Below, one piece after another: positions 1 through 7,491 of a stretch of 11,704 bases of DNA. The stretch spans positions 1-11,704 of the forward strand of contig JAUYMQ010000594.1 of the NCBI GenBank assembly GCA_030698575.1, in the 5' to 3' direction. The notes under the pieces are model-generated. The model ran no database searches. It was not told the DNA's origin and was given only the letters and a program-made list of their open reading frames with translations. Made by a program: the position numbers and the translations under genes. This DNA is from Deltaproteobacteria bacterium (GTDB lineage: Bacteria; JAUYMQ01). Within the stretch, counting starts at the first letter, position 1. The number at the start of each line of letters is the position of its first letter.

Positions 1-2
1 CC

Positions 3-233
3 GCGGCCCCGATGCCGGCCCCCGTCGAGGCGTCGGACGATCTCGTTCCGGCGCTCGAGGAGACCGTCGACTCTCAGGCCGCGTCCCAGACTGACGTCAC
101 CGACATCGACTTCGAGCCTCTCGGAGCCGACGAGGAGCTCAGCTCCCCGGTCGATGAACTCGATCTCCTCGACGGCATCGAACCGCAGCGGCGACAGAAG
201 CCCGAGAAGGATCTCGAGAAAGACGAAGACTGA
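3..233 (+). CDS. C-terminal part of an acidic protein (5' end outside window)
   Basis: An open frame runs from the window edge to a TGA at 231-233. An ATG occurs at 12, but the frame is open upstream of it, so this is most likely the tail of a longer protein. The visible 70-odd residues are rich in Asp, Glu, Pro and Ser and look disordered; the end turns basic/acidic (QRRQKPEKDLEKDED). I recognise no domain. The stop overlaps the start of the J-domain gene (TGATG), so the two are probably translationally coupled and co-transcribed. It may be a regulatory or scaffold tail; the function is unknown. Confidence 0.6.
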   Translation, partial: AAPMPAPVEASDDLVPALEETVDSQAASQTDVTDIDFEPLGADEELSSPVDELDLLDGIEPQRRQKPEKDLEKDED

Positions 234-814
234 TGTCGGCGATCAACACCACCCACCCGGGTCGTTCCCCGCGGGCCGAAAAGCTGCCGGACCCGGTGGA
301 GATCCGAACCCTCGCCCGGATGATCGAGGAGCTGGACTACTATCAGGTACTCAAGGTGGAGCCCGGAGCCGCACTGGGCGGAATCCGGGCCGCCTATCAC
401 GAGCAGTCGCGCATCTTCCACCCCGACCGTTACCTCTCGATCGACGACGATAGCCTGCGCCGGGCCGTCAACGACGTCGCCAAGCGAATCAAGGAAGCCT
501 ACGCCGTCCTGCGCCATCCCGTGAAGCGCAGGCAGTACAACCTCGTGCTCCAGGACGGAACGCGGCGTGAGAAAGGCCTCCGGTTCACCCAGGCAACCGC
601 CGTTGCCGCCCAGCGCGCCCGCGAGGAAGCCGTCGGCAAGACGCCCAAGGGTCGGGAGTTCATCCGGATGGCCGAGGAAGAGCGACGGAAGGGAAACTTC
701 GCTGCGGCGCTTCGCAACGTGAAGATGGCGCTGGTGTACGAGCCGGGGAACCCTCGCTTCGTCACCCTGCAGCAAGAGATCGGCCAATCGCAGCGGGGCA
801 TCAAGAACTCCTGA
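233..814 (+). CDS. J-domain (DnaJ-like) protein with TPR-like C-terminus
   Basis: This is a 193-residue protein with an N-terminal J domain at about residues 34-103: DYYQVLKVEPGA opens it, the invariant HPD tripeptide is at 63-65 (FHPDRY), and helix IV ends with AYAVLRHPVKRRQYN. J domains stimulate the ATPase of Hsp70 (DnaK), and the intact HPD predicts that activity. There is no Gly/Phe region or zinc finger, so it is not DnaJ itself but a specialised co-chaperone. Residues 142-182 (MAEEERRKGNFAAALRNVKM, then YEPGNPRF) resemble one tetratricopeptide-like helical hairpin that could bind a client. The start ATG overlaps the stop of the preceding frame by one base, which fits translational coupling. 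Its client is unknown. Confidence 0.9.
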   Translation: MSAINTTHPGRSPRAEKLPDPVEIRTLARMIEELDYYQVLKVEPGAALGGIRAAYHEQSRIFHPDRYLSIDDDSLRRAVNDVAKRIKEAYAVLRHPVKRRQYNLVLQDGTRREKGLRFTQATAVAAQRAREEAVGKTPKGREFIRMAEEERRKGNFAAALRNVKMALVYEPGNPRFVTLQQEIGQSQRGIKNS

Positions 815-821
815 TATTCAC

Positions 822-850
822 TTGACCTCCCCTGGGTCATGGGTTAATTG
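822..850 (+). promoter_or_regulatory. Possible sigma-70-type promoter before the carboxypeptidase gene
   Basis: TTGACC at 822-827 is a good -35 match and lies just after the J-domain gene stop (812-814). Candidate -10 elements are GTTAAT at 843-848 (15-base spacer) or TAATTG at 845-850 (17-base spacer); neither is strong. If real, the transcript would start near 855-860, which favours the ATG at 920 over the TTG at 848 as the translation start. Confidence 0.3.
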
Positions 851-919
851 TTCACACCCATGACACGTCCCTGTTTCTCCCTACAAACTGTTTCCGGAAC
901 GAACCGATCGCGCAATCCG

Positions 920-2107
920 ATGCCGATGCGGCCGGGGGCCGCTGTGCGCCTGGCGGCGCTCTTTCTCGTGACGGCCCTGATCCTCCCCGCGGCCGCCGCC
1001 GGTGCCGAGCCCCGGGCCGGGCGAAGCGGCCCCGAGATCACGGCGCCGATCGGCCTGCTCGTGGAGGCCTCGTCGGGCAGGGTGCTCTTCGAGAAGAACG
1101 CCGACGAACTCCATCCGCCCGCCAGCATCGCCAAGATCATGACCATGCTGCTCATCATGGAGGCCATCGACTCCGGGGAGATCAGCCTGGACGACAAGGT
1201 GGTGGTGAGCGCCCAGGCATCGAAGATCGGCGGATCGCAAGCCTATCTCGCGGAAGGGGAGGAGATGACCGTCCGCGACCTGCTGAAGGCGATCGCGATC
1301 CACTCCGCGAACGACGCCTGCGTCGCACTCGCCGAATACATCACAGGAGACGTCGAAGCCTTCGTCGACCGGATGAACGACCGGGCGCGGGAACTCGGGA
1401 TGGATCATACGGACTTTTACACTCCTCACGGGCTACCGCCCGGGCCTGGGCAGGAGCCGGACATGACGACCGCTCGCGAGGTCGTCATCATGTCGGTCGC
1501 CCTCATTCAGAAACACCCGAAGATCCTCGAGTTCACGGGCACCGCCCACGACAGCCTCCGGGACGGGAAGTTCCGCCTGGACAACACCAACAAACTCGTG
1601 GGACGCGTGGCGGGGGTGGACGGTCTCAAAACCGGATTTACCAATACCGCGGGCTTCGGCCTTGCGGCCACGGCCAAACGCAAGGATCTGCGGATGGTCT
1701 CGGTGGTCATGGGGGCGAAGAGCAACCGCGACCGGGCGAGTGACTCTGCCCGGCTCCTCAGCTACGGTTTCTCCCACCTGCGGCACTATACGGCCGCCAA
1801 GCAGGGGCTGGACATCGAGGAGATAGGCGTGTCCCGCGGGAGAACCGAACGGGTTATGGCGCAGGCGGGCACCGATTTCAAGATCCTTCTCCCCCGGGGC
1901 GATGAGCGGCAACTCGTGTTCGAAGTTAAGCCGCTGGAGGATCTCCGGGCGCCCCTCAAGGCCGGACAGGAAGTCGGCACCTACGTCGCGCTTCTGAACG
2001 GCGAAGTCGTCGGCAAGATCCCGCTCGTGGCGCGGGACCCCGTCGAGAAAGCCAACATTGTCATCCTCTTCTTCCGCTTGCTGCTGGCTCTGCTTCACTT
2101 TTCCTAG
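920..2107 (+). CDS. Serine-type D-Ala-D-Ala carboxypeptidase (PBP5/DacA-like, peptidase S11)
   Basis: This enzyme trims the terminal D-Ala from peptidoglycan pentapeptides in the periplasm. From the ATG at 920 the protein has 395 residues, close to E. coli PBP5. A signal peptide occupies residues 1-29 (short Arg-containing start, hydrophobic core, AGA cleavage site). All three catalytic motifs of the family are visible: SxxK as SIAK at 69-72, SxN as SAN at 129-131, and KTG at 237-239. A PBP5-type C-terminal beta domain follows (about 290-375), then a strongly hydrophobic tail (379-395) that probably anchors it to the inner membrane. The frame opens at a TTG at 848 with ATGs at 860, 920 and 926. 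I chose 920 because it puts the signal peptide at the N-terminus; no start has a clear Shine-Dalgarno. It could equally be named DacA, DacC or DacD; sequence alone does not choose. Confidence 0.93.
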   Translation: MPMRPGAAVRLAALFLVTALILPAAAAGAEPRAGRSGPEITAPIGLLVEASSGRVLFEKNADELHPPASIAKIMTMLLIMEAIDSGEISLDDKVVVSAQASKIGGSQAYLAEGEEMTVRDLLKAIAIHSANDACVALAEYITGDVEAFVDRMNDRARELGMDHTDFYTPHGLPPGPGQEPDMTTAREVVIMSVALIQKHPKILEFTGTAHDSLRDGKFRLDNTNKLVGRVAGVDGLKTGFTNTAGFGLAATAKRKDLRMVSVVMGAKSNRDRASDSARLLSYGFSHLRHYTAAKQGLDIEEIGVSRGRTERVMAQAGTDFKILLPRGDERQLVFEVKPLEDLRAPLKAGQEVGTYVALLNGEVVGKIPLVARDPVEKANIVILFFRLLLALLHFS

Positions 2108-2111
2108 ACTA

Positions 2112-2182
2112 CCGGGATGGACGCATTACAGCGTCGCCGGAACGGACTCCTGCCCCGATCACTTCCACGCTGACACTATAAC
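2112..2182 (+). promoter_or_regulatory. Intergenic leader between carboxypeptidase and ptsP: weak hairpin and possible -10 box
   Basis: The 144-base gap after the carboxypeptidase gene holds a small hairpin (GACGC 2120-2124, loop ATTACA, GCGTC 2131-2135, flanked by pairing CCGG at 2112-2115 and 2137-2140) with no T-run, so a factor-independent terminator is unlikely. TATAAC at 2177-2182 is a good -10 match, but I find no matching -35 at 16-18 bases. A purine-rich GGGAGGA at 2234-2240 serves as the ptsP ribosome binding site. Promoter status is tentative. Confidence 0.25.
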
Positions 2183-2251
2183 CTCACCCCTGGAACATTC
2201 GCGCAGCCGACCTGGAACGGTTAGACTGGAGTCGGGAGGAAAGCGAAGCGC

Positions 2252-4549
2252 ATGAAGCCCAAGACCCCTGATCGGCACATGAGAACCATCCTCGAGATCG
2301 GCAAGCTCATCACGGGCAGCCACGAGTTGCATCGTGTCCTCCAGGGGGTGGTTTCGAAAGTTTCAAGCGTGATGGGAACCGATGTGGCCTCCCTCTATCT
2401 GCTCGACAGCGCGCGGAATGAGCTGGTGCTGGCAAGCACCAAGGGGCTCTCGCCCCAGTCGGTCGGACAGGTTCGCATGAAGATCGGCGAGGGGCTCACA
2501 AGCCTCTGCGTCGAGCGGATGCGCCCGGTTGCGGTCCCCGATGCGAAACGCCACCCCAGGTACAAATTCTTCCCCGAAACTCACGAAGAGAAGTACCGCG
2601 CATTTCTCGCCGTCCCCCTGATCGACAAGCACAGGCCCGTCGGCGCGCTGGTGGTCCAGACCAGGGAGTCGCGCGAATTCACGCGGGACGAGGTGAATCT
2701 TCTCTCGGCTATCGCCACCCAGGTTGTGGGCGTCGTCGAGAACGCAAGGCTGCTGGAGCAGGTCGAGCGCAGCAAGAGCGAGTCCGCCGCTCCATCGCGG
2801 CCCGAGGCGAAGAAGCCCGCTACCACGCTCCTCAGCGGGCTAGGGGCGTCGGAGGGGATTGGCGTCGGCCAGGCGGTCAACCTGCGGCGCCGCACGAAGA
2901 TCGCCGCCGACACGAAGCGAGTGGGGAATCTCAAGGCCGAGAAGCGGCGCATGGTAACAGCCCTCCGCAGCGCCGAGCGCGAGACCGCAGAAACGGTGCG
3001 CCGCGCCGCGAAGCACTTCTCACGCGAGGAGATCGCGATCTTCGACGCCTACGAGCTTATCCTGAAGGATCCCACTTACCGCGATCGGATTCTCGAAGGG
3101 ATCGACAGTGGATTGAGCGCGCCGGAGGCGCTCCAGAAGGTCACAAAGGATTACGCGCGGGCCCTGGCCAAGGCTGAAGACTTCTATCTCCGTGAGCGCG
3201 CCTACGACGTGGAAGACGTCGGCGCACGAATCCTCGAGTATCTCGTGGGTGCCGAGCGGAAGCTCGAGCGCGCGCGGAATCAGCGGGCCCCGGAGGTGCT
3301 CTTCGCACAGACGCTGGGGGTTTACGACCTGGTCGAACTCGATCGAAAGCGTTTCCAGGCCGCCGTCACCGCAAGCGGGGCGGTGTACTCCCACGTCGCG
3401 ATCCTGGCCCGGGCGATGAACTTCCCGATCGTCCTGGGTGTGGAAGGGCTGCTCGAGCAGGTCAAGGCAGGGGATCGGATCGTGGTCGACGGCACCGCCG
3501 GCCTCGTCCACGTGAACCCCCAGACCACGGTCGAAACCGAGTACCGCAAGGCCCAGAAGGAGGAACAGGCGCTCCGGCGGAAGATGCTCGGCGAGTCGCC
3601 GGTGCCCGCGACGACCCTCGACAGCGTCACCGTCAGCATCGGCGCCAACGTCGGGATGCTCTCGAACGTGCGCGAGGCCGTCCTGGCGGGCGTGGACGAA
3701 ATAGGGCTCTACCGGACAGAGTTTCCCTTCCTCATCCGGAGCACAACCCCGACGGAGGAGGAGCAGTACAATATCTACCGGAAAGTGCTCGAGCAGATGG
3801 AGGGGAAGCCGGTCACTCTGCGCACCCTCGATGTGGGGGGCGACAAGACGCTTTCCTACATCGGTTTTCCGACCCAGGAGAACCCCAACCTCGGCTGGCG
3901 GTCGATTCGCGTCTCGCTGGAGCGCGAGGACCTGTTCAAGATCCAGCTTCGCGCGGTCTTCCGAGCGGCGCTGCACGGGAAGCTCAATCTGCTCTTTCCG
4001 ATGATCACGCGCGTCGAGGAGGTGCGGCGCGTGAAGGAAATACTGGCCGATGTGACAGCCGAGCTACGGGAGGAGAACGTCCCCCACGAGAGGAATATCC
4101 CCATCGGGGCGATGATCGAAGTTCCCGGCGCGGTCCACATCATCGACGCGCTGGCGCGCGAAGTCGATTTCTTCAGCATCGGGACGAACGATCTGGTCCA
4201 GTACACGCTGGCTGTCGATCGCAATAATCAAAAGGTGGCGCCGCTGTACGATCCGCTGCATCCGTCGGTGCTTCACCTGATCAGGCTGGTGGTGGAGTCG
4301 GGCGAGCGAAACGACCGCCTCGTAACCGTCTGCGGGGAGATGGCGGGCGATCCGCTTTACGCCGCCGCCCTCCTGGCGCTGGGCGTACGCAGGCTCAGCA
4401 TGGGAGCGAGCGCCATACCACGCCTCAAGCTCTTCATCCGGAAGATCGAAATGAAACGCCTGCGCGACCTGGGCCCCGCCCTCCTGAAGCTCGATACCAG
4501 CAGCGAGATCCGCGCCGCCCTGAAGGAACTGCTGCCACCCGCCGACTAG
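2252..4549 (+). CDS. ptsP: GAF-domain phosphoenolpyruvate-protein phosphotransferase (enzyme I-Ntr)
   Basis: PtsP takes phosphate from phosphoenolpyruvate and passes it to NPr in the nitrogen/regulatory phosphotransferase chain in the cytoplasm. The 765-residue length and architecture fit EI-Ntr: GAF sensor domain (about 10-168), a linker, the EI N-terminal domain (about 195-340), the phosphohistidine domain with SGAVYSHVAILAR (active His381), and the C-terminal TIM barrel. Barrel signatures are TLRTLDVGGDK (522-532), NLGWRSIRVSLER (546-558), MIEVPGA (621-627), FFSIGTNDLVQYTLAVDRNN (640-659) and VTVCGEMAGD (691-700, general-acid Cys694). The counterparts of the PEP/magnesium ligands (R524, R550, E623, N646, D647, R657) are all present, so it should be active. 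The start ATG follows GGGAGGA by 11 bases. No NPr or EIIA gene is in the window. In other bacteria the GAF domain senses nitrogen status through glutamine; that is not shown here. The stop overlaps the opposing gene's stop. Confidence 0.95.
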   Translation: MKPKTPDRHMRTILEIGKLITGSHELHRVLQGVVSKVSSVMGTDVASLYLLDSARNELVLASTKGLSPQSVGQVRMKIGEGLTSLCVERMRPVAVPDAKRHPRYKFFPETHEEKYRAFLAVPLIDKHRPVGALVVQTRESREFTRDEVNLLSAIATQVVGVVENARLLEQVERSKSESAAPSRPEAKKPATTLLSGLGASEGIGVGQAVNLRRRTKIAADTKRVGNLKAEKRRMVTALRSAERETAETVRRAAKHFSREEIAIFDAYELILKDPTYRDRILEGIDSGLSAPEALQKVTKDYARALAKAEDFYLRERAYDVEDVGARILEYLVGAERKLERARNQRAPEVLFAQTLGVYDLVELDRKRFQAAVTASGAVYSHVAILARAMNFPIVLGVEGLLEQVKAGDRIVVDGTAGLVHVNPQTTVETEYRKAQKEEQALRRKMLGESPVPATTLDSVTVSIGANVGMLSNVREAVLAGVDEIGLYRTEFPFLIRSTTPTEEEQYNIYRKVLEQMEGKPVTLRTLDVGGDKTLSYIGFPTQENPNLGWRSIRVSLEREDLFKIQLRAVFRAALHGKLNLLFPMITRVEEVRRVKEILADVTAELREENVPHERNIPIGAMIEVPGAVHIIDALAREVDFFSIGTNDLVQYTLAVDRNNQKVAPLYDPLHPSVLHLIRLVVESGERNDRLVTVCGEMAGDPLYAAALLALGVRRLSMGASAIPRLKLFIRKIEMKRLRDLGPALLKLDTSSEIRAALKELLPPAD

Positions 4550-5865
4550 CCCGGCCCGCATCCCGCCTCCTGGGCTCCACCTGCGCCCGAGCGGCGTCGG
4601 TGCCGCCACCACTCGGCGGCCCAGACGATCGCTCCCGCGGCGTAAGCCGCCGCTTTCCATCCATCGTGCTCCTGAAGTCCTTCCCACCCGCCCGTTGCCG
4701 CCACGAGCCCCTCGGCGTACAGCGGGACCGTGAGGCTCAGCGCCACCCAGCCCCAGGGCCGCCCCAGCGCAAGCCAGGGAAGGACCCAGAGGAAGTACCA
4801 GGGGTGAACCGTCGGGCTCAGTAGCAGCGTCGCGCCGAGCATGACGCGCGCCCCCCGCGCGGGATCGGACTCCCGCGCCGCGAGCGCCCCCCCGATGGCA
4901 AGGAGCGCCGCGGCGCAGAGCAGCCGGGCCCAGCCGGGTCCGAGGGCGATGGTGGCCAGGGCGTTCAGCGAATCGGCGAAGTGCCCCTCGGCATGGAAGC
5001 GGCGAAGGCTCGCGAAGAGATCCGGCCCGGCATCGAGGTACGGAACGGCGAGCAACAGCCCCGCCCCGGCGGCAGCGAGGAGGCCGGGAAAGCGCAGGCG
5101 GCGCGCCCAGACAAGGAGGAGCGGCAGTGCGGTCCATTTGGCCATGATCGCCGCGCCCGCGAGCAACCCGCCGAGGGATCGCGCGCGCGCCCTGCCGGCG
5201 GCCCAGGGAACCGGCAGGGACAGGGCGGCCAGAATGAGCGGGAGCAGGAGGAGCGGCTCCATGTGCCCCCTCCCCGCGTTCTGAAACGTCGCCAGCGGGC
5301 TCCACGCGTAGACCAGCGCACGCCCCGGCGGCAGGCCCCGCTTACGGAGCAGCAGCCCCAGGGCCGCCACGACGAGGAGATCCAGACCCGCCATCACCCC
5401 CTTGAATCCCCGGGGACCGAGCCCGGCCGCGGCCAGCAGACGGAAGATCCGCTGGGCGCCGGGCGGATAGATCGCGGGAAAGTCGGGGTGATTGATGCCG
5501 GACCAGACGTCGTCGCGCTGTTCTTCCAGGGCGGGGTCCGCCGGCGCCGAAACGAAGGGGTTGATTCCTTCGCGCTGAACCCGTCCCTCCCACACGTACC
5601 GGTTGACGTCGTCCGAAGGCGCTGCGCCCAGGACCAGGAGGCGCATGAGGACGGCCACGACGAGCACCGCGGCGAAGGAAGGCGCGCCACCCGGACGGAG
5701 CGCCGCGCGCAGCGCCCACGCGTAGGGGACAAATCCGGCTGCAAAGGAAACGAGAAGGCCCCCCGTTGCGAGGGGGGCCTTTCCGAAATAACCCATCGCC
5801 GCGGCGGCCATGCAGGCCGCTACGGCCGCCGGAAGGATTCCGGCCCGGGCCGCGGGATCAGGCAT
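4546..5865 (-). CDS. Integral membrane GT-C glycosyltransferase (GT87/DUF2029-like)
   Basis: This is a 439-residue protein, very rich in Ala, Leu and Gly, with roughly ten predicted membrane helices. GT-C enzymes of this kind take sugars from polyprenyl-phosphate donors and work on the periplasmic face. Signatures: an acidic pair after the second or third helix (SDDVNRYVWEGRVQ, Asp85-Asp86), GINPF (100-104), HPDFPAIYPPGA (126-137), GRGHMEP (198-204), and the late HPWYFLWVLPW (354-364) typical of bacterial alpha-mannosyltransferase-like members. Substrate and linkage cannot be read. Its ATG lies inside the end of the upstream glycosyltransferase (8-base overlap ATGCCTGA) with GGAGAAGG just before it, so the two are tightly coupled and probably act in one pathway. 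The gene appears more GC-rich than its upstream partner, as expected from its Ala/Gly/Leu content. It converges on ptsP with overlapping stops. Confidence 0.85.
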   Translation of the reverse strand: MPDPAARAGILPAAVAACMAAAAMGYFGKAPLATGGLLVSFAAGFVPYAWALRAALRPGGAPSFAAVLVVAVLMRLLVLGAAPSDDVNRYVWEGRVQREGINPFVSAPADPALEEQRDDVWSGINHPDFPAIYPPGAQRIFRLLAAAGLGPRGFKGVMAGLDLLVVAALGLLLRKRGLPPGRALVYAWSPLATFQNAGRGHMEPLLLLPLILAALSLPVPWAAGRARARSLGGLLAGAAIMAKWTALPLLLVWARRLRFPGLLAAAGAGLLLAVPYLDAGPDLFASLRRFHAEGHFADSLNALATIALGPGWARLLCAAALLAIGGALAARESDPARGARVMLGATLLLSPTVHPWYFLWVLPWLALGRPWGWVALSLTVPLYAEGLVAATGGWEGLQEHDGWKAAAYAAGAIVWAAEWWRHRRRSGAGGAQEAGCGPG

Positions 5866-7384
5866 TCACCGCCTTCTCCGACAGCTGCCCTGAGGGGCCC
5901 TGGATGGAGTGCAGGATCGACATGATGCCCGTGTAGGTGAAGCCCACCGTGTAGATCGCGAGGAACGGGCCGATCAGGTACTTCCCGCTGTCGAGGTAGA
6001 GGAGGAACCCGGCGAAGCAGTACGCCCCCATCAACAGCTCGAGCAGAAAGACCGGGCGAAGCGGCATCCGGTACTTGCGGTCGTCCACCTTGTCACCCTT
6101 CATCAGGATGTTGAGCTTGGGCGTGCGAACGAACTCTGACGGGCGGTTGAACAGCGCCTCGAGCACCGCCTTGGTGTTGCTCAGGGCGATCCCGGTCCCG
6201 ATGAACATCAACGCGGGAATGAAGGCAATCTTCCGGCGCCAGTTCTCGGGGTTGAGTGTCCGCTGTGAAAACATGTAGAGCGACGAGGGCCCCGTGGTCG
6301 CAATCAGCAGAAGGAATACCAGCAGCCCGAAAGCAAGGGGCGTAAAGTTTATCTCGAAGTACCGCAGCATCGGGATCGACAGTAACGCCACGGTCACCAT
6401 GAGCGGGTGGACCATGTAGTGCGTCATGTGAACCACCGCCTGCACCTTCCGCCGCAGGGGTTCATCGGTCGAGAAGAGCATGGGCAGGATCTTCTTGGCA
6501 GTCTGGATCGACCCCTTGGCCCACCGGTGCTGCTGGGATTTGAAGGCGTTGATGTCCACCGGGATCTCGGCAGGCGTGCACACGTTGTGGAGGAAATGCA
6601 TCTTCCAGCCGGCCAGCTGGGCGCGGTAGGAAAGGTCCATGTCCTCGGTGAGCGTGTCGGCCTGCCACCCGCCAGCCGATTCGATGGTTTCCTTCCGCCA
6701 GATCCCCGCCGTTCCGTTGAAATTCATGAACAGGTTTCCCCAGGCGCGACCTGCCTGCTCGACGACGAAGTGCCCGTCGATCCCCAGCGACTGCGCGAGG
6801 GTCAGGAAGGAGTAATCCGCGTTCACGTGGCTCCAGCGGGTCTGCACAAGCCCGATCTTTGGGTTCGAGAAGTAGGGGACGGTCTTGTAGAGAAAGTCTT
6901 TCGGAGGCATGAAATCGGCGTCGAAGATGGCGATAAACTCGCCGCGGCACCGCTCCATCCCGAACTTCAGGGCGCCCGCCTTGTAGCCTTCCCGGGTGGG
7001 ACGCGTGATGTGGTGGACATCGTGCCCCATCTCCCGGTAGCGATCGACGATCTTGACCACGAGGTCCTTCGTCTCGTCCGTCGAATCGTCTAGAACCTGG
7101 ATCTCGACCTTGCCTGGCGCGTAGTCGATGTTGCAGGCGGAGCGGATGAGCCGCTCCACGACGTACTGTTCGTTGTAGATCGGCAGCTGGATGGTGACGA
7201 GCGGAAGATTCTCGTAGGACTTGTCGTTCCAGTACTCCCGAACGACGGCCTCGTCGTTCTGCTCCGAGCGCCGGCGATTCTTCACAAACTGATAGACGAG
7301 GTAGTAGCTGTTCACGCCGTAGAGAAACAGCAGGATCACCGCCAGGCCATACACGGCGAATAGTGGGTATATCAGAACTCCCAT
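5858..7384 (-). CDS. Processive family 2 glycosyltransferase, cellulose-synthase-like
   Basis: This 508-residue inner-membrane protein has an N-terminal helix (5-32), a cytosolic GT-A domain and several C-terminal helices (about 318-342, 347-370, 385-405, 443-463, 468-490). The full D,D,D,QxxRW set of processive beta-glycan synthases is present: VLDDSTDET (97-105), DAD (155-157), FNGTAG (222-227), TED (246-248) and QQHRW (284-288). These enzymes polymerise or add hexoses from nucleotide sugars while threading product through the membrane. The QQHRWAKGS form and RPSEFVRTPK (414-423) recall plant CslA/C-like and bacterial mannan/glucan synthase-like proteins more than BcsA, and there is no PilZ domain, so no direct c-di-GMP control is expected. 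The ATG at 7384 follows GGAAGG by 8 bases. Product unknown; cellulose, mannan or a glycolipid hexose are all possible. Confidence 0.9.
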   Translation of the reverse strand: MGVLIYPLFAVYGLAVILLFLYGVNSYYLVYQFVKNRRRSEQNDEAVVREYWNDKSYENLPLVTIQLPIYNEQYVVERLIRSACNIDYAPGKVEIQVLDDSTDETKDLVVKIVDRYREMGHDVHHITRPTREGYKAGALKFGMERCRGEFIAIFDADFMPPKDFLYKTVPYFSNPKIGLVQTRWSHVNADYSFLTLAQSLGIDGHFVVEQAGRAWGNLFMNFNGTAGIWRKETIESAGGWQADTLTEDMDLSYRAQLAGWKMHFLHNVCTPAEIPVDINAFKSQQHRWAKGSIQTAKKILPMLFSTDEPLRRKVQAVVHMTHYMVHPLMVTVALLSIPMLRYFEINFTPLAFGLLVFLLLIATTGPSSLYMFSQRTLNPENWRRKIAFIPALMFIGTGIALSNTKAVLEALFNRPSEFVRTPKLNILMKGDKVDDRKYRMPLRPVFLLELLMGAYCFAGFLLYLDSGKYLIGPFLAIYTVGFTYTGIMSILHSIQGPSGQLSEKAVNA

Positions 7385-7468
7385 GCGAGCGACCTTCCAG
7401 ACCGGCTCATTGCTATTTTGCGCGCGGATCGTTCCTGGGGCCCAAAGGGCTCACCGGAGCATCCGCAG

Positions 7469-7491
7469 GCCGTGCGAGCCTTTTGCACGGC
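7469..7491 (-). terminator. Hairpin right after the GT2 stop, without a T-run
   Basis: On the - strand GCCGTGC (7491-7485) pairs perfectly with GCACGGC (7475-7469) around a 9-base loop. The stem begins in the last base of the TAG stop codon of the upstream GT2 gene. No run of T follows, so it is a poor intrinsic terminator; it may stabilise the upstream mRNA end or attenuate read-through into the processive glycosyltransferase. The rest of this 106-base gap shows no -35-like box. Confidence 0.3.

Noticed and set aside
74-787. 237-residue open frame on the - strand opposite the J-domain gene
   Set aside because: The + strand codes for an intact J domain with HPD; this frame has no motif and no ribosome site.
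2177-2230. Sigma-54 (-24/-12) promoter before ptsP
   Set aside because: TGGAAC elements occur, but the GG-to-GC spacing does not fit the required ten bases.
3020-3976. 318-residue open frame on the - strand inside ptsP
   Set aside because: It lies entirely opposite conserved enzyme I catalytic motifs and shows no recognisable domain.
4981-5925. 314-residue open frame on the + strand opposite the GT-C gene
   Set aside because: It is the antisense of conserved GT-C motifs, with an Arg/Gln/Gly-rich composition typical of antisense frames in GC-rich DNA.
5858-7384. Bacterial cellulose synthase bcsA
   Set aside because: The catalytic set matches, but there is no PilZ domain, the length is short for BcsA and no bcsB/bcsC-like genes are nearby.
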